Shown in pieces: positions 27,375 to 37,027 of a DNA stretch of 54,694 nt. The stretch lies in contig NZ_LMKP01000016.1 of assembly GCF_001421715.1 (NCBI RefSeq), positions 1-54,694 on the forward strand, read 5' to 3'. The notes beneath the pieces were generated by a model. That model was not told the origin of the DNA, did no database searches, and was given only the letters and a program-made list of their open reading frames with translations. Source of the stretch: Sphingomonas sp. Leaf22. Its GTDB lineage: Bacteria; Pseudomonadota; Alphaproteobacteria; Sphingomonadales; Sphingomonadaceae. How positions within the stretch are numbered: the first letter of the stretch is position 1; each line of letters starts with the position of its first letter. A program made the position numbers and the translations under genes.

Positions 27375-28841
27375 ATGGTGAGCGCCCCGCTGCCCCCGGC
27401 ACTGGCGGAATGGCGGGAGGCACCGCGCGTCCGGGCGCGCAACGCGTGCGGCGTCGCAGACGGCGGACGCTATGTGCTGTGCTGGCTGCAACAGGCGCTG
27501 CGCGCGGACGACAATCCGGTGATGGACGCGGCGATCCGCCTCGGCAATGCGCTGTCACTGCCGGTGCTGGTCTATCATGGCGTGCGCGAGGATTACCCTT
27601 ATGCCTCCGACCGGCTGCACCATTTCATCCTCGGGGCCGGTCGCGACCTGGCGGCGGGGTGCCGCGCGCGGGGGCTGACCTGCGTCCATCATATCGACCG
27701 GGCGGGCCACCGTGAGAAGGGGCTGGTCCACCGCCTCGCCGCCGATGCCGCCGCGCTGGTGGTGGAGGATCAGCCGACCTTCGTCGCGCGCTGGCAGGTG
27801 GATCGCGTCGCCGACCGTGCGGCGGTCGCGGTCTATGCGGTGAATGCCGCCTGTCTGGTGCCGCCCGCCGTCATCGGCGACGGGATCGGCGGTCGGTCGG
27901 GCTTCCTGCGCCGCCACGATCCCGCGCGCGGGGACTGGATCGATGCCGATGTCGAAGTGCCGATGGTCGCGCCCTATGCCGGAGATCTGCCGTTCGCGCC
28001 CGACCGGCTCGACACGATCGACCTCGACGCCATCGTTGCCGGTCTGGCGATCGACCACAGCCTGCCGGTCAGCGCAGTTTTTCCCGCCGGGCGCACGGCG
28101 GCGGAGGAACGCTTGGCGCGGCTGGTCCGCGACGTGCTGCCGGGCTATGCCACCGCGCGCAACGACGCGACCCGGCGCGACGGGGCCAGCGGCCTGTCCC
28201 CCTATCTCCATTTCGGGGTCCTCGGCCCGCGCGAGGTGATGCGCGCGGTAGGGGATAGCGATGCAGGCGCCAAACACCGCACCAAATTCGCCGACGAACT
28301 ACTCGGATGGCGCGAATGGTTCCACTATCAGGCGCGCGCACTGGCCGCGCCCGAACGCTATGACCGGGTCGCCGCCTGGGCGCGAACGACGCTGGCCGAT
28401 CATGCCGGCGATCCGCGCCCCGATCTGGAAAACCTGTCGGCGATGGCGCGGGGCGAGACGCGCGACGAAAGCTGGAATGCCTGTCAGCGCCAGTTTCTGC
28501 GCTTTGGCTGGATGCACAATAACCTGCGCATGTACTGGGCGAAACGGATCATCGCGATGACGCCCGACCCCGAAACGGCATGGGCAACGGCGTGCTATCT
28601 GAACGATCGGCTCAGCCTCGATGGGCGCGATCCGGCGACCTATGGCAATATCGCGGCGATGTTCGGCGGTTCGCCCGGCGACCGCGACCGGCCGGTCTAT
28701 GGGCGGATCGCCACGCGGGGCGACGGATCGACGCGCCACCGCGACGGCGGCGATGCGTGGCTGGCCCGGGCGGCATCGCGGCCGGTGCCGGCGATCGATG
28801 TCCCGGCCGATGTGCCGCGTGACCGTTACTCGATGCCCTGA
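27375..28841 (+). CDS. class II-type deoxyribodipyrimidine photolyase
   Basis: The protein is 488 residues from ATG 27375; an upstream ATG at 27351 adds 8. The N-terminal alpha/beta domain (YVLCWLQQALRADDNPVMDA, LVYHGVREDYPYASDRLHHF) is of photolyase type. The FAD-binding helical domain has the class II-type pattern NACQRQFLRFGWMHNNLRMY, YWAKRII, CYLNDRLSLDGRDPATYGNI and a final RPVYGRI. Class II enzymes repair cyclobutane pyrimidine dimers with blue light. It stands alone, divergent from the DUF1080 operon. A cryptochrome-like role cannot be excluded. Confidence 0.8.
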   Translation: MVSAPLPPALAEWREAPRVRARNACGVADGGRYVLCWLQQALRADDNPVMDAAIRLGNALSLPVLVYHGVREDYPYASDRLHHFILGAGRDLAAGCRARGLTCVHHIDRAGHREKGLVHRLAADAAALVVEDQPTFVARWQVDRVADRAAVAVYAVNAACLVPPAVIGDGIGGRSGFLRRHDPARGDWIDADVEVPMVAPYAGDLPFAPDRLDTIDLDAIVAGLAIDHSLPVSAVFPAGRTAAEERLARLVRDVLPGYATARNDATRRDGASGLSPYLHFGVLGPREVMRAVGDSDAGAKHRTKFADELLGWREWFHYQARALAAPERYDRVAAWARTTLADHAGDPRPDLENLSAMARGETRDESWNACQRQFLRFGWMHNNLRMYWAKRIIAMTPDPETAWATACYLNDRLSLDGRDPATYGNIAAMFGGSPGDRDRPVYGRIATRGDGSTRHRDGGDAWLARAASRPVPAIDVPADVPRDRYSMP

Positions 28842-28940
28842 CCGGTCGTGTCGGGAATCGCATCGTTTACAGCGTGTTAGGCGATCTGGCGGTCGCGCGT
28901 TCCGGTGGACAAACCGGGTACGGATAGGTAACGCGCGTCG

Positions 28941-29474
28941 ATGGCGGCGGCGTTGTTTCTATTGGGTGCGGTGGTGCTGGCGTTTGTCGGGGGTACCGGG
29001 AACTGGACGTTGATCGCGACCGTCACGCTTGCGACGGCGGCGGGCAGCACCTTGCCCGATCTCGATACCCCGTTGCGCCTGCGCCATCGCAGCGCGCTGC
29101 TCCACAGTATCCTGCCGCCGGGCATCGCCCTGCTCGATCCGCGAACCTGGCCGGTGGCGGCGGGGCTGGCGTTCGGGATTGGGCTGCATCTCGCCGCCGA
29201 CCTGTTTCCACGGACGATGCGCGGCTTTGCGACCATCAAGCTGCCCTTATGGGGATCGATCGGCGTCATCCCGTCCTATGGATGGATCGTCGTCAACATC
29301 GCGGCGAACATCGTCGCCGGGATCATGGTGCTCGACCGCATCGCCACGCGACAGGTCGCGGCGGGCGCGCTGGCCGCCGCCGGGGTGCTCGGCATGGTCT
29401 ATCTGATCCGGACCGAGGGGGGATGGCAGGCGCTGGCGGCGCTGACCGTCCTCGGCTGGCTGATGCTGCGCTGA
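28941..29474 (+). CDS. membrane protein resembling the YdjM / metal-dependent hydrolase family
   Basis: This 177-residue protein has five or so hydrophobic segments. Between them lie LPDLDTPLRLRHRSALLHSI (about 38-58) and GLAFGIGLHLAADLFP (about 74-90). The Asp/His pattern (LPDLD, HRSALLHS, HLAAD) is the kind seen in YdjM-like membrane-bound putative metal-dependent hydrolases (PF04307). The activity is unproven. The ATG at 28941 follows a weak ribosome-binding region. Confidence 0.6.
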   Translation: MAAALFLLGAVVLAFVGGTGNWTLIATVTLATAAGSTLPDLDTPLRLRHRSALLHSILPPGIALLDPRTWPVAAGLAFGIGLHLAADLFPRTMRGFATIKLPLWGSIGVIPSYGWIVVNIAANIVAGIMVLDRIATRQVAAGALAAAGVLGMVYLIRTEGGWQALAALTVLGWLMLR

Positions 29475-29544
29475 CCGGCGGGGCATTGCCCGGCGGGGCG
29501 GGGGGTGCGACACAGCCGGTTCTCCCTGTATCGACGGAGCTGTC

Positions 29545-31704
29545 ATGCGCTTTTTCCCCGTTACCGCCGCCGCCACCTTCCTGATGCTGTCGACGACCGC
29601 CCTCGCCGCGCCGCTGCCCGCGACCAACCCGTTCGCGCGCGCCAGCACGCTGCCGTTCGAAGCGCCGCCGTTCGACCGGATCAAGAGCGCCGATTACGGC
29701 CCCGCGATCCGCGCTGGCATGGCCGAACAACGTGCCGAGATCACCGCGATCACCCGTGCCCGCAGCGCACCGACCTTCGACAACACCATCGCCGCGATGG
29801 AGCGGTCGGGCCGTCTGCTCGAACGGGCCAGCCTCGCCTTTTACGGGGTGGTCGGTGCCAATACCGACGACATTTTGCAGGCGACGCAGGCCGAACTGGC
29901 CCCCGCCTATGCCGCGCATCAGGATGCGATCAACCTCGATCCCGCCTTGTTCGCGCGGGTCAAGACGCTGTATGACCAGCGCCAGTCGCTGCGGCTGAAC
30001 GCCGAACAGTTGCAGGTGTTGACGCTGACCTATCAGGGGATGGTCCGTGCCGGTGCCTTGCTGTCGCCGGCCGACAAGAAGACGCTGAGCGCCTATAACG
30101 CGCAATTGTCGACGCTGGAGACGGCGTTCCAGCAGAAGCTGCTGGCGGCGGCAAAGGCCGGCGCGCTGGTGATCGACGACCGGGCGAAGCTTGACGGCCT
30201 GTCGGAGGGGGAGATCGCGGCGGCCGCCGATGCGGCAACGGCGCGCGGGCTGGCCGGCAACTATGTGCTGACGTTGCAGAACACGACCCAGCAGCCCGAA
30301 CTGGCGACGCTGAAGAACCGCGCGACGCGCGAGGCGCTGTTCAACGCCAGCTGGACACGCGCGGCGAAGGGCGATGCGAACGACACCCGCGCGACGATCG
30401 TGAAGATCGCGGCGCTGCGCGCGCAAAAGGCGAAGCTGCTCGGCTTCGCCACCTGGGCCGATTACGTGTTGCAGGACCAGATGGCGCAGAATCCGAAGAC
30501 CGCGCTCAGCTTCATGCAGCAACTGGGAACGCCGGTCGCCGCCGAACAGCGGCGCGAGGCGGCGGAACTACAGGCGCGGATCGCCGCGACCGGCGGCGAT
30601 TTCCAGTTGAAGCCATGGGACTGGGACTATTATTCCGAACAGGTCCGCAAGGCGCGCTACGACCTGAATCAGGATGAACTGAAGCCCTATTTCGAAATCG
30701 ACAAGGTGCTGACCGACGGTGTCTTCTATGCCGCCAACCAGCTATACGGGCTGACGTTCAAGAAGCGGACCGACATTCCGGTCTATCATCCCGATATCAG
30801 CGTTTATGAGGTGCTGGAGGCGAACGGCACCCCGGTCGGGTTGATGTATTTCGACCTGTGGAAGCGCGACAACAAGAATGGCGGCGCGTGGATGTCGAAC
30901 TTCGTCAACCAGTCGAAGTTGATCGGGACGAAGCCGGTCATCTATAATGTCAGCAATTTCACCAAGCCCGCCGCCGGTCAGCCCGCGCTGATCAGTTTCG
31001 ACGACGTGACGACCATGTTCCACGAATTCGGTCACGCGTTGCACGGCCTGTTCGCGAACCAGACCTATCCCAGCATCTCGGGCACCAACACCGCGCGCGA
31101 TTTCGTCGAATTTCCGTCGCAGTTCAACGAGCACTGGGCGCTGAACCCCAAGGTCCTGCCGCATTACGCCGTCCATTACCGCACCGGACAGGTCATTCCG
31201 CAGACCCTGATCGACAAGATCAAGCGCGCCGGCACGTTCAATTCGGGCTATTCGTTCGGCGAGGCGTTGGCCGCCGCCGAAATGGACATGAGCTGGCATT
31301 CGCTGACCGCCGCACAGGGGGGTCAGGACGCCGACGCGTTCGAGACGAAGGCGCTGGCCGCCACCGGGCTGGACGTCGCCGACGTGCCGCCGCGCTATCG
31401 ATCCACCTATTTCCTGCACATCTGGGGCAATGGCTATGCCGCCGGCTATTATGCGTACAGCTGGACCAAGATGCTGAGCGCGAACGCGTTCGACTGGTTC
31501 GAGCACAACGGCGGTATGACCCGCGCCAATGGCCAGCGGTTCCGCGAGATGATCCTGTCGAAGGGCCATACCGAGGATTACGCGGTCATGTTCCGCAACT
31601 TCAACGGGGCCGATCCGCAGGTCGGACCGCTGCTGCGCGACCTGGGGCTCAATGCCGACGGATCGCGTATCGCCGCCGCCGGCACGCCGGCCGCCGCGAA
31701 GTAA
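29545..31704 (+). CDS. dcp: M3-family peptidyl-dipeptidase (Dcp-like), exported
   Basis: This 719-residue zinc peptidase has a signal peptide (1-22, ending TTALAAP), so it is probably periplasmic. The M3 zinc site HEFGHALHGLF is at residues 493-503, and a downstream Glu ligand is expected in the FVEFPSQFNEHW region. Length and motifs match oligopeptidase A / peptidyl-dipeptidase Dcp. The exported form and the GYSFGEALAAAEMDMSWHS and GYAAGYYAYSWTKMLSANAF blocks favour Dcp, which removes C-terminal dipeptides. It ends at a strong hairpin shared with ppc. Confidence 0.88.
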   Translation: MRFFPVTAAATFLMLSTTALAAPLPATNPFARASTLPFEAPPFDRIKSADYGPAIRAGMAEQRAEITAITRARSAPTFDNTIAAMERSGRLLERASLAFYGVVGANTDDILQATQAELAPAYAAHQDAINLDPALFARVKTLYDQRQSLRLNAEQLQVLTLTYQGMVRAGALLSPADKKTLSAYNAQLSTLETAFQQKLLAAAKAGALVIDDRAKLDGLSEGEIAAAADAATARGLAGNYVLTLQNTTQQPELATLKNRATREALFNASWTRAAKGDANDTRATIVKIAALRAQKAKLLGFATWADYVLQDQMAQNPKTALSFMQQLGTPVAAEQRREAAELQARIAATGGDFQLKPWDWDYYSEQVRKARYDLNQDELKPYFEIDKVLTDGVFYAANQLYGLTFKKRTDIPVYHPDISVYEVLEANGTPVGLMYFDLWKRDNKNGGAWMSNFVNQSKLIGTKPVIYNVSNFTKPAAGQPALISFDDVTTMFHEFGHALHGLFANQTYPSISGTNTARDFVEFPSQFNEHWALNPKVLPHYAVHYRTGQVIPQTLIDKIKRAGTFNSGYSFGEALAAAEMDMSWHSLTAAQGGQDADAFETKALAATGLDVADVPPRYRSTYFLHIWGNGYAAGYYAYSWTKMLSANAFDWFEHNGGMTRANGQRFREMILSKGHTEDYAVMFRNFNGADPQVGPLLRDLGLNADGSRIAAAGTPAAAK

Positions 31705-31711
31705 CCACGCG

Positions 31712-31741
31712 CCCGATCCGGTGCAGCTGCGCCGGATCGGG
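31712..31741. terminator. bidirectional hairpin between dcp and ppc
   Basis: CCCGATCCGG (31712-31721) pairs perfectly with CCGGATCGGG (31732-31741) around a 10-nt loop. It sits between the two converging stop codons (31704 and 31781). Confidence 0.75.
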
Positions 31742-31780
31742 TCCTGTGGCCCGCGCCGCAGGCTGGACAGGCTCCGCCCG

Positions 31781-34456
31781 TCAGCCGCTGTTGCGCAGCG
31801 CCGTCGCGATGGCGTTGATCGACAGCAGGATGCCCTCGCCGATCCGGGCATCGGCCTCGCCCGCACGGTGCCGCTTGAGCAGTTCGATCTGGAGCAGGTT
31901 CAGCGGCTCGATATACGGCGTGCGCAGCCGGATCGACGCTTCGAGCGCGGGGCTCTTTTCCAGCAGCCGCGTCTGGCGGGTGACCGACAGCAACCCGTCA
32001 TGCGTCGCCTGCCAGCCTTCGCGAATCCGGCCGAAGATTGCCTCCGACAGCGCCTTGTCCTCGACCAGCCCGGCATAGCGCGCCGCGACGTCCATGTCGG
32101 ACTTGGCGAGCACCATTTCCATATTGGCCAAAGTCGCCGCGAACAGCGGCCATGCGGTCGCCATCTCGCGCAGCAATCCCTTGTCCTCGAACGATTGCAG
32201 CGCCGCGCCGACCCCGTACCAGCCCGGCAGCATGATCCGCGCCTGTGCCCAGCTGAACACCCACGGAATCGCGCGCAGGTCCTCGATCGCGTCGGATTTC
32301 TTCCGGCTGGCCGGGCGCGACCCGATCTTCAGTCCGGCGATCTCGGCGATCGGCGTCGCTTGTCGGAAGAAGGTGGTGAAGCCATCGGTGCCATAGACGA
32401 GGCCGCGATAGGTCTTGAACGCCGTATCGGACAGCGTGTCCATGGCGGCAGCGAAGCGTGCCGCATCGGCGGGGTTCAGCGAATCAGGTTCGAGGCTGGC
32501 GAGCAACGTCGCCGACGTCATTGCTTCTAGGTTCGTGACGGCACTGTCGCGCGTGCCGTACTTCGCCGCGATGACCTCGCCCTGTTCAGTGATGCGGATG
32601 CGGCCCTGCACCGTGTCGTGCGGCTGCGCCCGGATCGCGGCGAACGACGACCCGCCGCCGCGCCCCACCGCGCCACCGCGCCCGTGGAACAACTGCATCC
32701 CGATGCCCGCCTCTTCGAACACCGGCGCCAGCGCCGTCGACCCCTTCGACAATTGCCAGGTCGAGGTCAGGTAGCCGCCGTCCTTGTTCGAATCGGAGTA
32801 GCCGATCATCACTTCCTGATGGCCGCGCTTCTGTGCGATCGCCGCGACTTCGGGCAACGCCAGCCACCGCGTCATGATCGCCGGTGCCGCTTCCAGATCG
32901 GCGACCGTCTCGAACAGCGGGATCGCCATGATATGCGCCTGCGGGGTCTCGCCCGGGACGTACAGGCCGCTCTCCTTCAGCAGCAGATGCACTTCGAGCA
33001 GGTCCGATACCGACTGCGCCATCGACACGATGTAATGGCGGATGCACTCGCGGCCATAGCGGGCATGGGCGTCGGCGGCGGCGCGCAGGATCGCCAGTTC
33101 GGATGCGGTCTGCTCCGAATATTCGGCATAGGGACTGGTCAGCGGGCGCGGGCTTTCGAGTTCGCGGCGCAGCAGTTCGACGCGCGCATCCTCGTCCAGC
33201 GCCGTATAATCCGCCTCAACCCCGGCGACCTTCAGCAGTTCGGCGACGACGCCCTCATGAATCACGCTGTTCTGGCGCATGTCGAGTGTGGCGAGGTGGA
33301 AACCGAACGTCTCGACCGCGCGGATCAGCCGGCCGAGCGCGCCGCCGGTCGACAGCGGACCGTTATTCTGCTGCACCAGTCCGCGGGCGAGCGACGCGAG
33401 ATCGGCGCGGAACGCCGCCGGATCGGCATAGGGTTCGCCGGTCAAATTGCCAGGGCGCGGCGCGACCTTTCCGGTCAGCTTCTGGTGGGTGGCGGCAAGG
33501 CGCGCATAGATGCCGCTGATCGCCCGGCGGAACGGTTCGTCGGCACGGGATGCGGCATTGTCGCCGCTCTTGTCGGCCAGTGCCGCGATCGCCTCGTCGA
33601 CCGGGACATGCTCGGTCGAGATCGATAGTTCGGCACCGAGGCTGTGGAGCTGGTCGAGATAATAGCCGAGCACCGCATCGGCGGCCTTGGCCAGCGCCAG
33701 CCTGAGCGCGGCGGCATCGACGAACGGATTGCCGTCGCGGTCGCCACCGATCCAGCTGCCGGGTTTCAGGAACGACGGCGGGCGCTGGCCCAGCACCCGT
33801 TCCCACCGGGCATACAGCGCGGGCAGGGTGGGCAGGAACACGTCGCGCAGATAGCTGAGCGCGGTTTCGACCTCGTCGGCGACGTACAGCCGTTCGCGGC
33901 GCAGGACGCGGGTCTGCCACAGCAGCGCGATCTGGCGCAGGATCGCTTCGTCGACCCGGTCGCCCTCGGGCGTTTCCTCGGCGCCCTGATCCTTCAACAG
34001 CATCAGGTCGGCGATGCGGTTCTTGTGGTCGATCATCGACTTGCGCCGCACCTCGGTCGGGTGCGCGGTCAGTACCGGCGCGATCAGCGCATGGTCGAGC
34101 AGTGCCAGCACCGCATCGCGCCCGATGCCCTCGGCCTGCAATTTCTCGATCGCGGTCGCGACATCGGCCCCCGGTTCGGCTGCGATGCCCTGCCGATCCT
34201 CGGCCAGATTGGCGAGCATCGAGAACATCATGAACCCGCGCACGAACGCGATCGTATCGTCGAGGCTGAGGCTGTCGAGCCCCAGGTCGATCGTATCGGC
34301 CCCGGCCACCCCGCGATGCCGGTCGACCGACGTCGATCGGATATGCTCGATCCGTTTGAACAGCGCGTCCCCGCCATAGGTGCGGATGACGTCACCGAGC
34401 AGCCGGCCGAGAAAGCGGATGTCGGGATTGTTGGTGATCGGGGGCAGAGTCGTCAT
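31781..34456 (-). CDS. ppc: phosphoenolpyruvate carboxylase
   Basis: This 891-residue cytoplasmic enzyme converts PEP and bicarbonate to oxaloacetate and phosphate, replenishing the TCA cycle. Family hallmarks are VLTAHPTEVRRKSM, the tryptic-site and glycine loops GYSDSNKDGGYL and FHGRGGAVGRGGG, and the C-terminal LRTPYIEPLNLLQIELLKRH with a terminal RNSG. The ATG at 34456 is preferred; an in-frame GTG two codons upstream is possible. It is transcribed convergently with dcp and divergently from the small gene at 34587. Confidence 0.97.
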   Translation of the reverse strand: MTTLPPITNNPDIRFLGRLLGDVIRTYGGDALFKRIEHIRSTSVDRHRGVAGADTIDLGLDSLSLDDTIAFVRGFMMFSMLANLAEDRQGIAAEPGADVATAIEKLQAEGIGRDAVLALLDHALIAPVLTAHPTEVRRKSMIDHKNRIADLMLLKDQGAEETPEGDRVDEAILRQIALLWQTRVLRRERLYVADEVETALSYLRDVFLPTLPALYARWERVLGQRPPSFLKPGSWIGGDRDGNPFVDAAALRLALAKAADAVLGYYLDQLHSLGAELSISTEHVPVDEAIAALADKSGDNAASRADEPFRRAISGIYARLAATHQKLTGKVAPRPGNLTGEPYADPAAFRADLASLARGLVQQNNGPLSTGGALGRLIRAVETFGFHLATLDMRQNSVIHEGVVAELLKVAGVEADYTALDEDARVELLRRELESPRPLTSPYAEYSEQTASELAILRAAADAHARYGRECIRHYIVSMAQSVSDLLEVHLLLKESGLYVPGETPQAHIMAIPLFETVADLEAAPAIMTRWLALPEVAAIAQKRGHQEVMIGYSDSNKDGGYLTSTWQLSKGSTALAPVFEEAGIGMQLFHGRGGAVGRGGGSSFAAIRAQPHDTVQGRIRITEQGEVIAAKYGTRDSAVTNLEAMTSATLLASLEPDSLNPADAARFAAAMDTLSDTAFKTYRGLVYGTDGFTTFFRQATPIAEIAGLKIGSRPASRKKSDAIEDLRAIPWVFSWAQARIMLPGWYGVGAALQSFEDKGLLREMATAWPLFAATLANMEMVLAKSDMDVAARYAGLVEDKALSEAIFGRIREGWQATHDGLLSVTRQTRLLEKSPALEASIRLRTPYIEPLNLLQIELLKRHRAGEADARIGEGILLSINAIATALRNSG

Positions 34457-34586
34457 GGGCACACTTGCTGCAATGCGGCAGGATGCGGGTCAAGCGACGA
34501 TCACGCGCATGGTATAAAGAATGGTCATCGGGTAAGGCGGTGGCGCTGCACCCGATCCGCGGCGGACCTTGTCGAAGGAACCAGCG

Positions 34587-35030
34587 ATGACGATGCCAAT
34601 GACCCTGTGGTGGCAGATGTGGACCGACGCTGCCCAGACCAGCCTGCGCCTGTGGGAAACGATGGCTGCCTCCGCCGTGGTGATCGACCGGCGGATGCCG
34701 ATGATCGATGCCGGCCTACGCAATCCATGGACCGCCGATCACGTCGAACTGACCGGCATGGTCACCGAAAAGACGCAGGCCTTTTCGAAGGCGGGCGATT
34801 CGCTGGCGAAGGACATGGCGGCGATGCAGGGGCTGTGGATGCAGGCGATGCAGGACGCTTGGTCGCTCGGCACCGCCGGCCGGTTGCCGTCCGCACGGCG
34901 GATCGCGGCAGGGCAGGACCGGGCGATGCGGCTGACCGCGGGCGTGATCGGTGCCGGCGGCCGGGCGCTGACCCCGATCCATGCCAAGGCGACGGCGAAC
35001 GCGAAGCGGCTGGGGACGTCGAAGCGCTGA
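34587..35030 (+). CDS. unknown 147-residue protein, possibly phasin-like
   Basis: The ATG at 34587 has AAGGA 8 nt upstream. A mostly helical protein: TLWWQMWTDAAQTSLRLWET, then MPMIDAGLRNPW, MVTEKTQAFSKAGDSLAKDM and a basic end (ANAKRLGTSKR). The Trp-rich amphipathic start and the regular helices recall granule-associated phasin-type proteins, but I cannot assign a family. A TATAAA box at 34512-34517 could be its -10. It stands alone, opposite ppc. Confidence 0.6.
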   Translation: MTMPMTLWWQMWTDAAQTSLRLWETMAASAVVIDRRMPMIDAGLRNPWTADHVELTGMVTEKTQAFSKAGDSLAKDMAAMQGLWMQAMQDAWSLGTAGRLPSARRIAAGQDRAMRLTAGVIGAGGRALTPIHAKATANAKRLGTSKR

Positions 35031-35180
35031 AGGCTCTTCTCCTTCCTGACGAGGGACGGGGGGAGCATGTCGGGAAAAGGGTCCGCCGCGGGCATTGAAC
35101 CGTTTGGCCCGCGTAACGTTTACAGCGGTCGAACCGCACGGAAGACGAGCCGCCCCATTCCGACCCGATCCGCCCCAGCG

Positions 35181-35879
35181 TCAGTCGCGCCAGTCGAGCA
35201 CCGGCCAGCCCCGTTTGCGCGCCAGCGCCTTCAGCGGGGCATGGGCGTTGACCGGAAACGGTTCGTCGGCCCAGTCGAATACCGGCGCGTCCGAGACGTG
35301 ATCGCTGTAGAACCGGACCGCCACGTCGCCGCGCGCGATCCCTTGTTCGGCGGTCCACGCCTCGATCGCGCGCAGTTTGGCCGCGCCGTAGCAATTCTCG
35401 CCATCGATTCGCGCCAGCACGTTGCCGCCTTGCTCCTGCGCGCAGTTGGTGGCGATGACCGCGTCGAAGCCGAGCAGGTCCGCGATCTCCTGTGCGTAGA
35501 AACGATAGGATGCGGTGGCGAGCACCAGCATCCGACCATCGGCACGGTCGGCTTCGATTCGCGCCCGCGCGCCATCGAGCAGGCCGGTGGCGACCGTAGC
35601 CCGCGCAAAGGCGCGCGCCGTATCGGTCAATCGTTCGCCCGGCACCGTGCGACCCAGCACCAGCCGGTGCGTCATCTCCTTCAACCGGTCGCGACCGTAC
35701 AGGCGCAAGACATAGCCGGTGACGGCGATCCCCGCGATCGGCAGCAGCCACAAGGCACCCCGTCCGCGCTCCTTCAGCGCATGGCGCAGGAACGGCGTCC
35801 ATGTCGCGACGCGGGTGATGGTCTTGTCCATGTCATAGATGGCGAGGTCGCGGTGGCGCATGCGCCAAGCGCGTACCAT
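35181..35879 (-). CDS. HAD-superfamily IB phosphatase
   Basis: The protein is 232 residues from ATG 35879; alternatives are 35897 (TTG) and 35861. Motif I is AIYDMDKTIT (DxDxT), motif II is VLATASYRFYAQEI, motif III involves KLRAIEAW, and motif IV is FYSDHVSDAPVFDWADEP. A hydrophobic segment (GALWLLPIAGIAVTGYVLRL) in the cap region may contact the membrane. Members include phosphoserine phosphatase-like and lysophosphatidate/phosphatidylglycerol-phosphate-type enzymes. It lies divergently next to the lipid-transport operon, which favours a phospholipid-related substrate (inference). Confidence 0.8.
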   Translation of the reverse strand: MVRAWRMRHRDLAIYDMDKTITRVATWTPFLRHALKERGRGALWLLPIAGIAVTGYVLRLYGRDRLKEMTHRLVLGRTVPGERLTDTARAFARATVATGLLDGARARIEADRADGRMLVLATASYRFYAQEIADLLGFDAVIATNCAQEQGGNVLARIDGENCYGAAKLRAIEAWTAEQGIARGDVAVRFYSDHVSDAPVFDWADEPFPVNAHAPLKALARKRGWPVLDWRD

Positions 35880-35917
35880 CTTGCCGCGACGCCGCAAATC
35901 GCCGATGGATGGCTGCG

Positions 35918-37027
35918 ATGAGCGCTTCCGCCGATTTTTCGCACGACCGGGCCGATGGCGGTGGCGTGCTGCGCTTCACCGGCAACCTGTCGCTCGCCCA
36001 TGTCGGCGACCTGCCCGAACGACTGAACGAGGTCGACGGACCGGTCAGCCGGATCGACCTGTCGCAAGTCGACCGGATCGATACGGTCGGTGCGTGGCTG
36101 GTCCACCGCTTCGCGCGCGACCGCGACGTCGCCATCGAGGGATTGAACACCGACAGCCAGCACCTGTTCGATCAGGTCGCGGCCGCCGACGATCCGGTCG
36201 TCCGCAAGGGCAAGGCGCTCAGCCCGCCGCTGCGGGTGCTGGAAGAGATCGGCGAAGCGGTATCGGGCAGCGCGCGACAGATGCTGGGCCTGCTCGGCTT
36301 CATGGGCGCGACCGTCATCGCGTTCCTAAACATCCTGCGTCACCCGCGCCGTTTCCGCTTCAATGCGACGGTGCAACGGTTCGAGGTCGTCGGCGTCTCG
36401 GCGCTCGGCATCATCGGGTTGATGAGCTTCCTGATCGGGATGGTCATCGCGCAGCAGGGCGCGGTGCAGCTGCGACAATTCGGTGCAGAAGTGTTCACGA
36501 TCAACCTGATCGGTCGCCTCACCTTCCGCGAACTGGGCGTGTTGATGACCGCGATCATGGTCGCGGGTCGCTCGGGCTCGGCGTTCGCCGCGCAGCTCGG
36601 CACGATGAAGCTGACCGAAGAGATCGACGCGATGCGCACGATCGGCGTGTCGCCGATGGAGGCGCTGGTCCTGCCGCGCGTCATCGCCGCGATCGTCATG
36701 ATGCTGTTGCTCGGCTTCTATGCGTCGATCATCGCCATCATCGGCGGCGGATTGCTCAGCTGGGCACAGCTCGGCATCCCGCCGATCACCTTCGTCACCC
36801 GCATCCGCGAAGTCGTGCCGATCACCGACCTGTATATCGGTCTGATCAAGGCACCGGTATTCGGTGCGATCATCGGCATGGCCGGCTGTTTCCACGGCAT
36901 GCAGGTCGAAAGCGATGCCGAACAGGTCGGCAGCCGGACGACGGCGGCGGTGGTGCAGGCGATCTTCCTAGTGATCGTGCTCGACGCGTTTTTCGCGATC
37001 TTCTTCGCATGGATCGGCTGGATATGA
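35918..37027 (+). CDS. MlaE-family lipid ABC transporter permease with N-terminal STAS-like domain
   Basis: The protein is 369 residues from ATG 35918 (GGA 8 nt upstream); ATG 35909 is also possible. Residues 1-100 form a STAS-like domain (GVLRFTGNLSLAHVGDLPER, IDLSQVDRIDTVGAWLVHRF). The MlaE permease follows, with FVGVSALGIIGLMSF-type helices and the signature GRSGSAFAAQLGTMKLTEEI, then IDAMRTIGVSPMEALVLPR. With the ATPase and MCE protein downstream it forms an inner-membrane phospholipid transport complex for outer-membrane lipid homeostasis. The stop overlaps the ATPase start (ATGA). Confidence 0.92.
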   Translation: MSASADFSHDRADGGGVLRFTGNLSLAHVGDLPERLNEVDGPVSRIDLSQVDRIDTVGAWLVHRFARDRDVAIEGLNTDSQHLFDQVAAADDPVVRKGKALSPPLRVLEEIGEAVSGSARQMLGLLGFMGATVIAFLNILRHPRRFRFNATVQRFEVVGVSALGIIGLMSFLIGMVIAQQGAVQLRQFGAEVFTINLIGRLTFRELGVLMTAIMVAGRSGSAFAAQLGTMKLTEEIDAMRTIGVSPMEALVLPRVIAAIVMMLLLGFYASIIAIIGGGLLSWAQLGIPPITFVTRIREVVPITDLYIGLIKAPVFGAIIGMAGCFHGMQVESDAEQVGSRTTAAVVQAIFLVIVLDAFFAIFFAWIGWI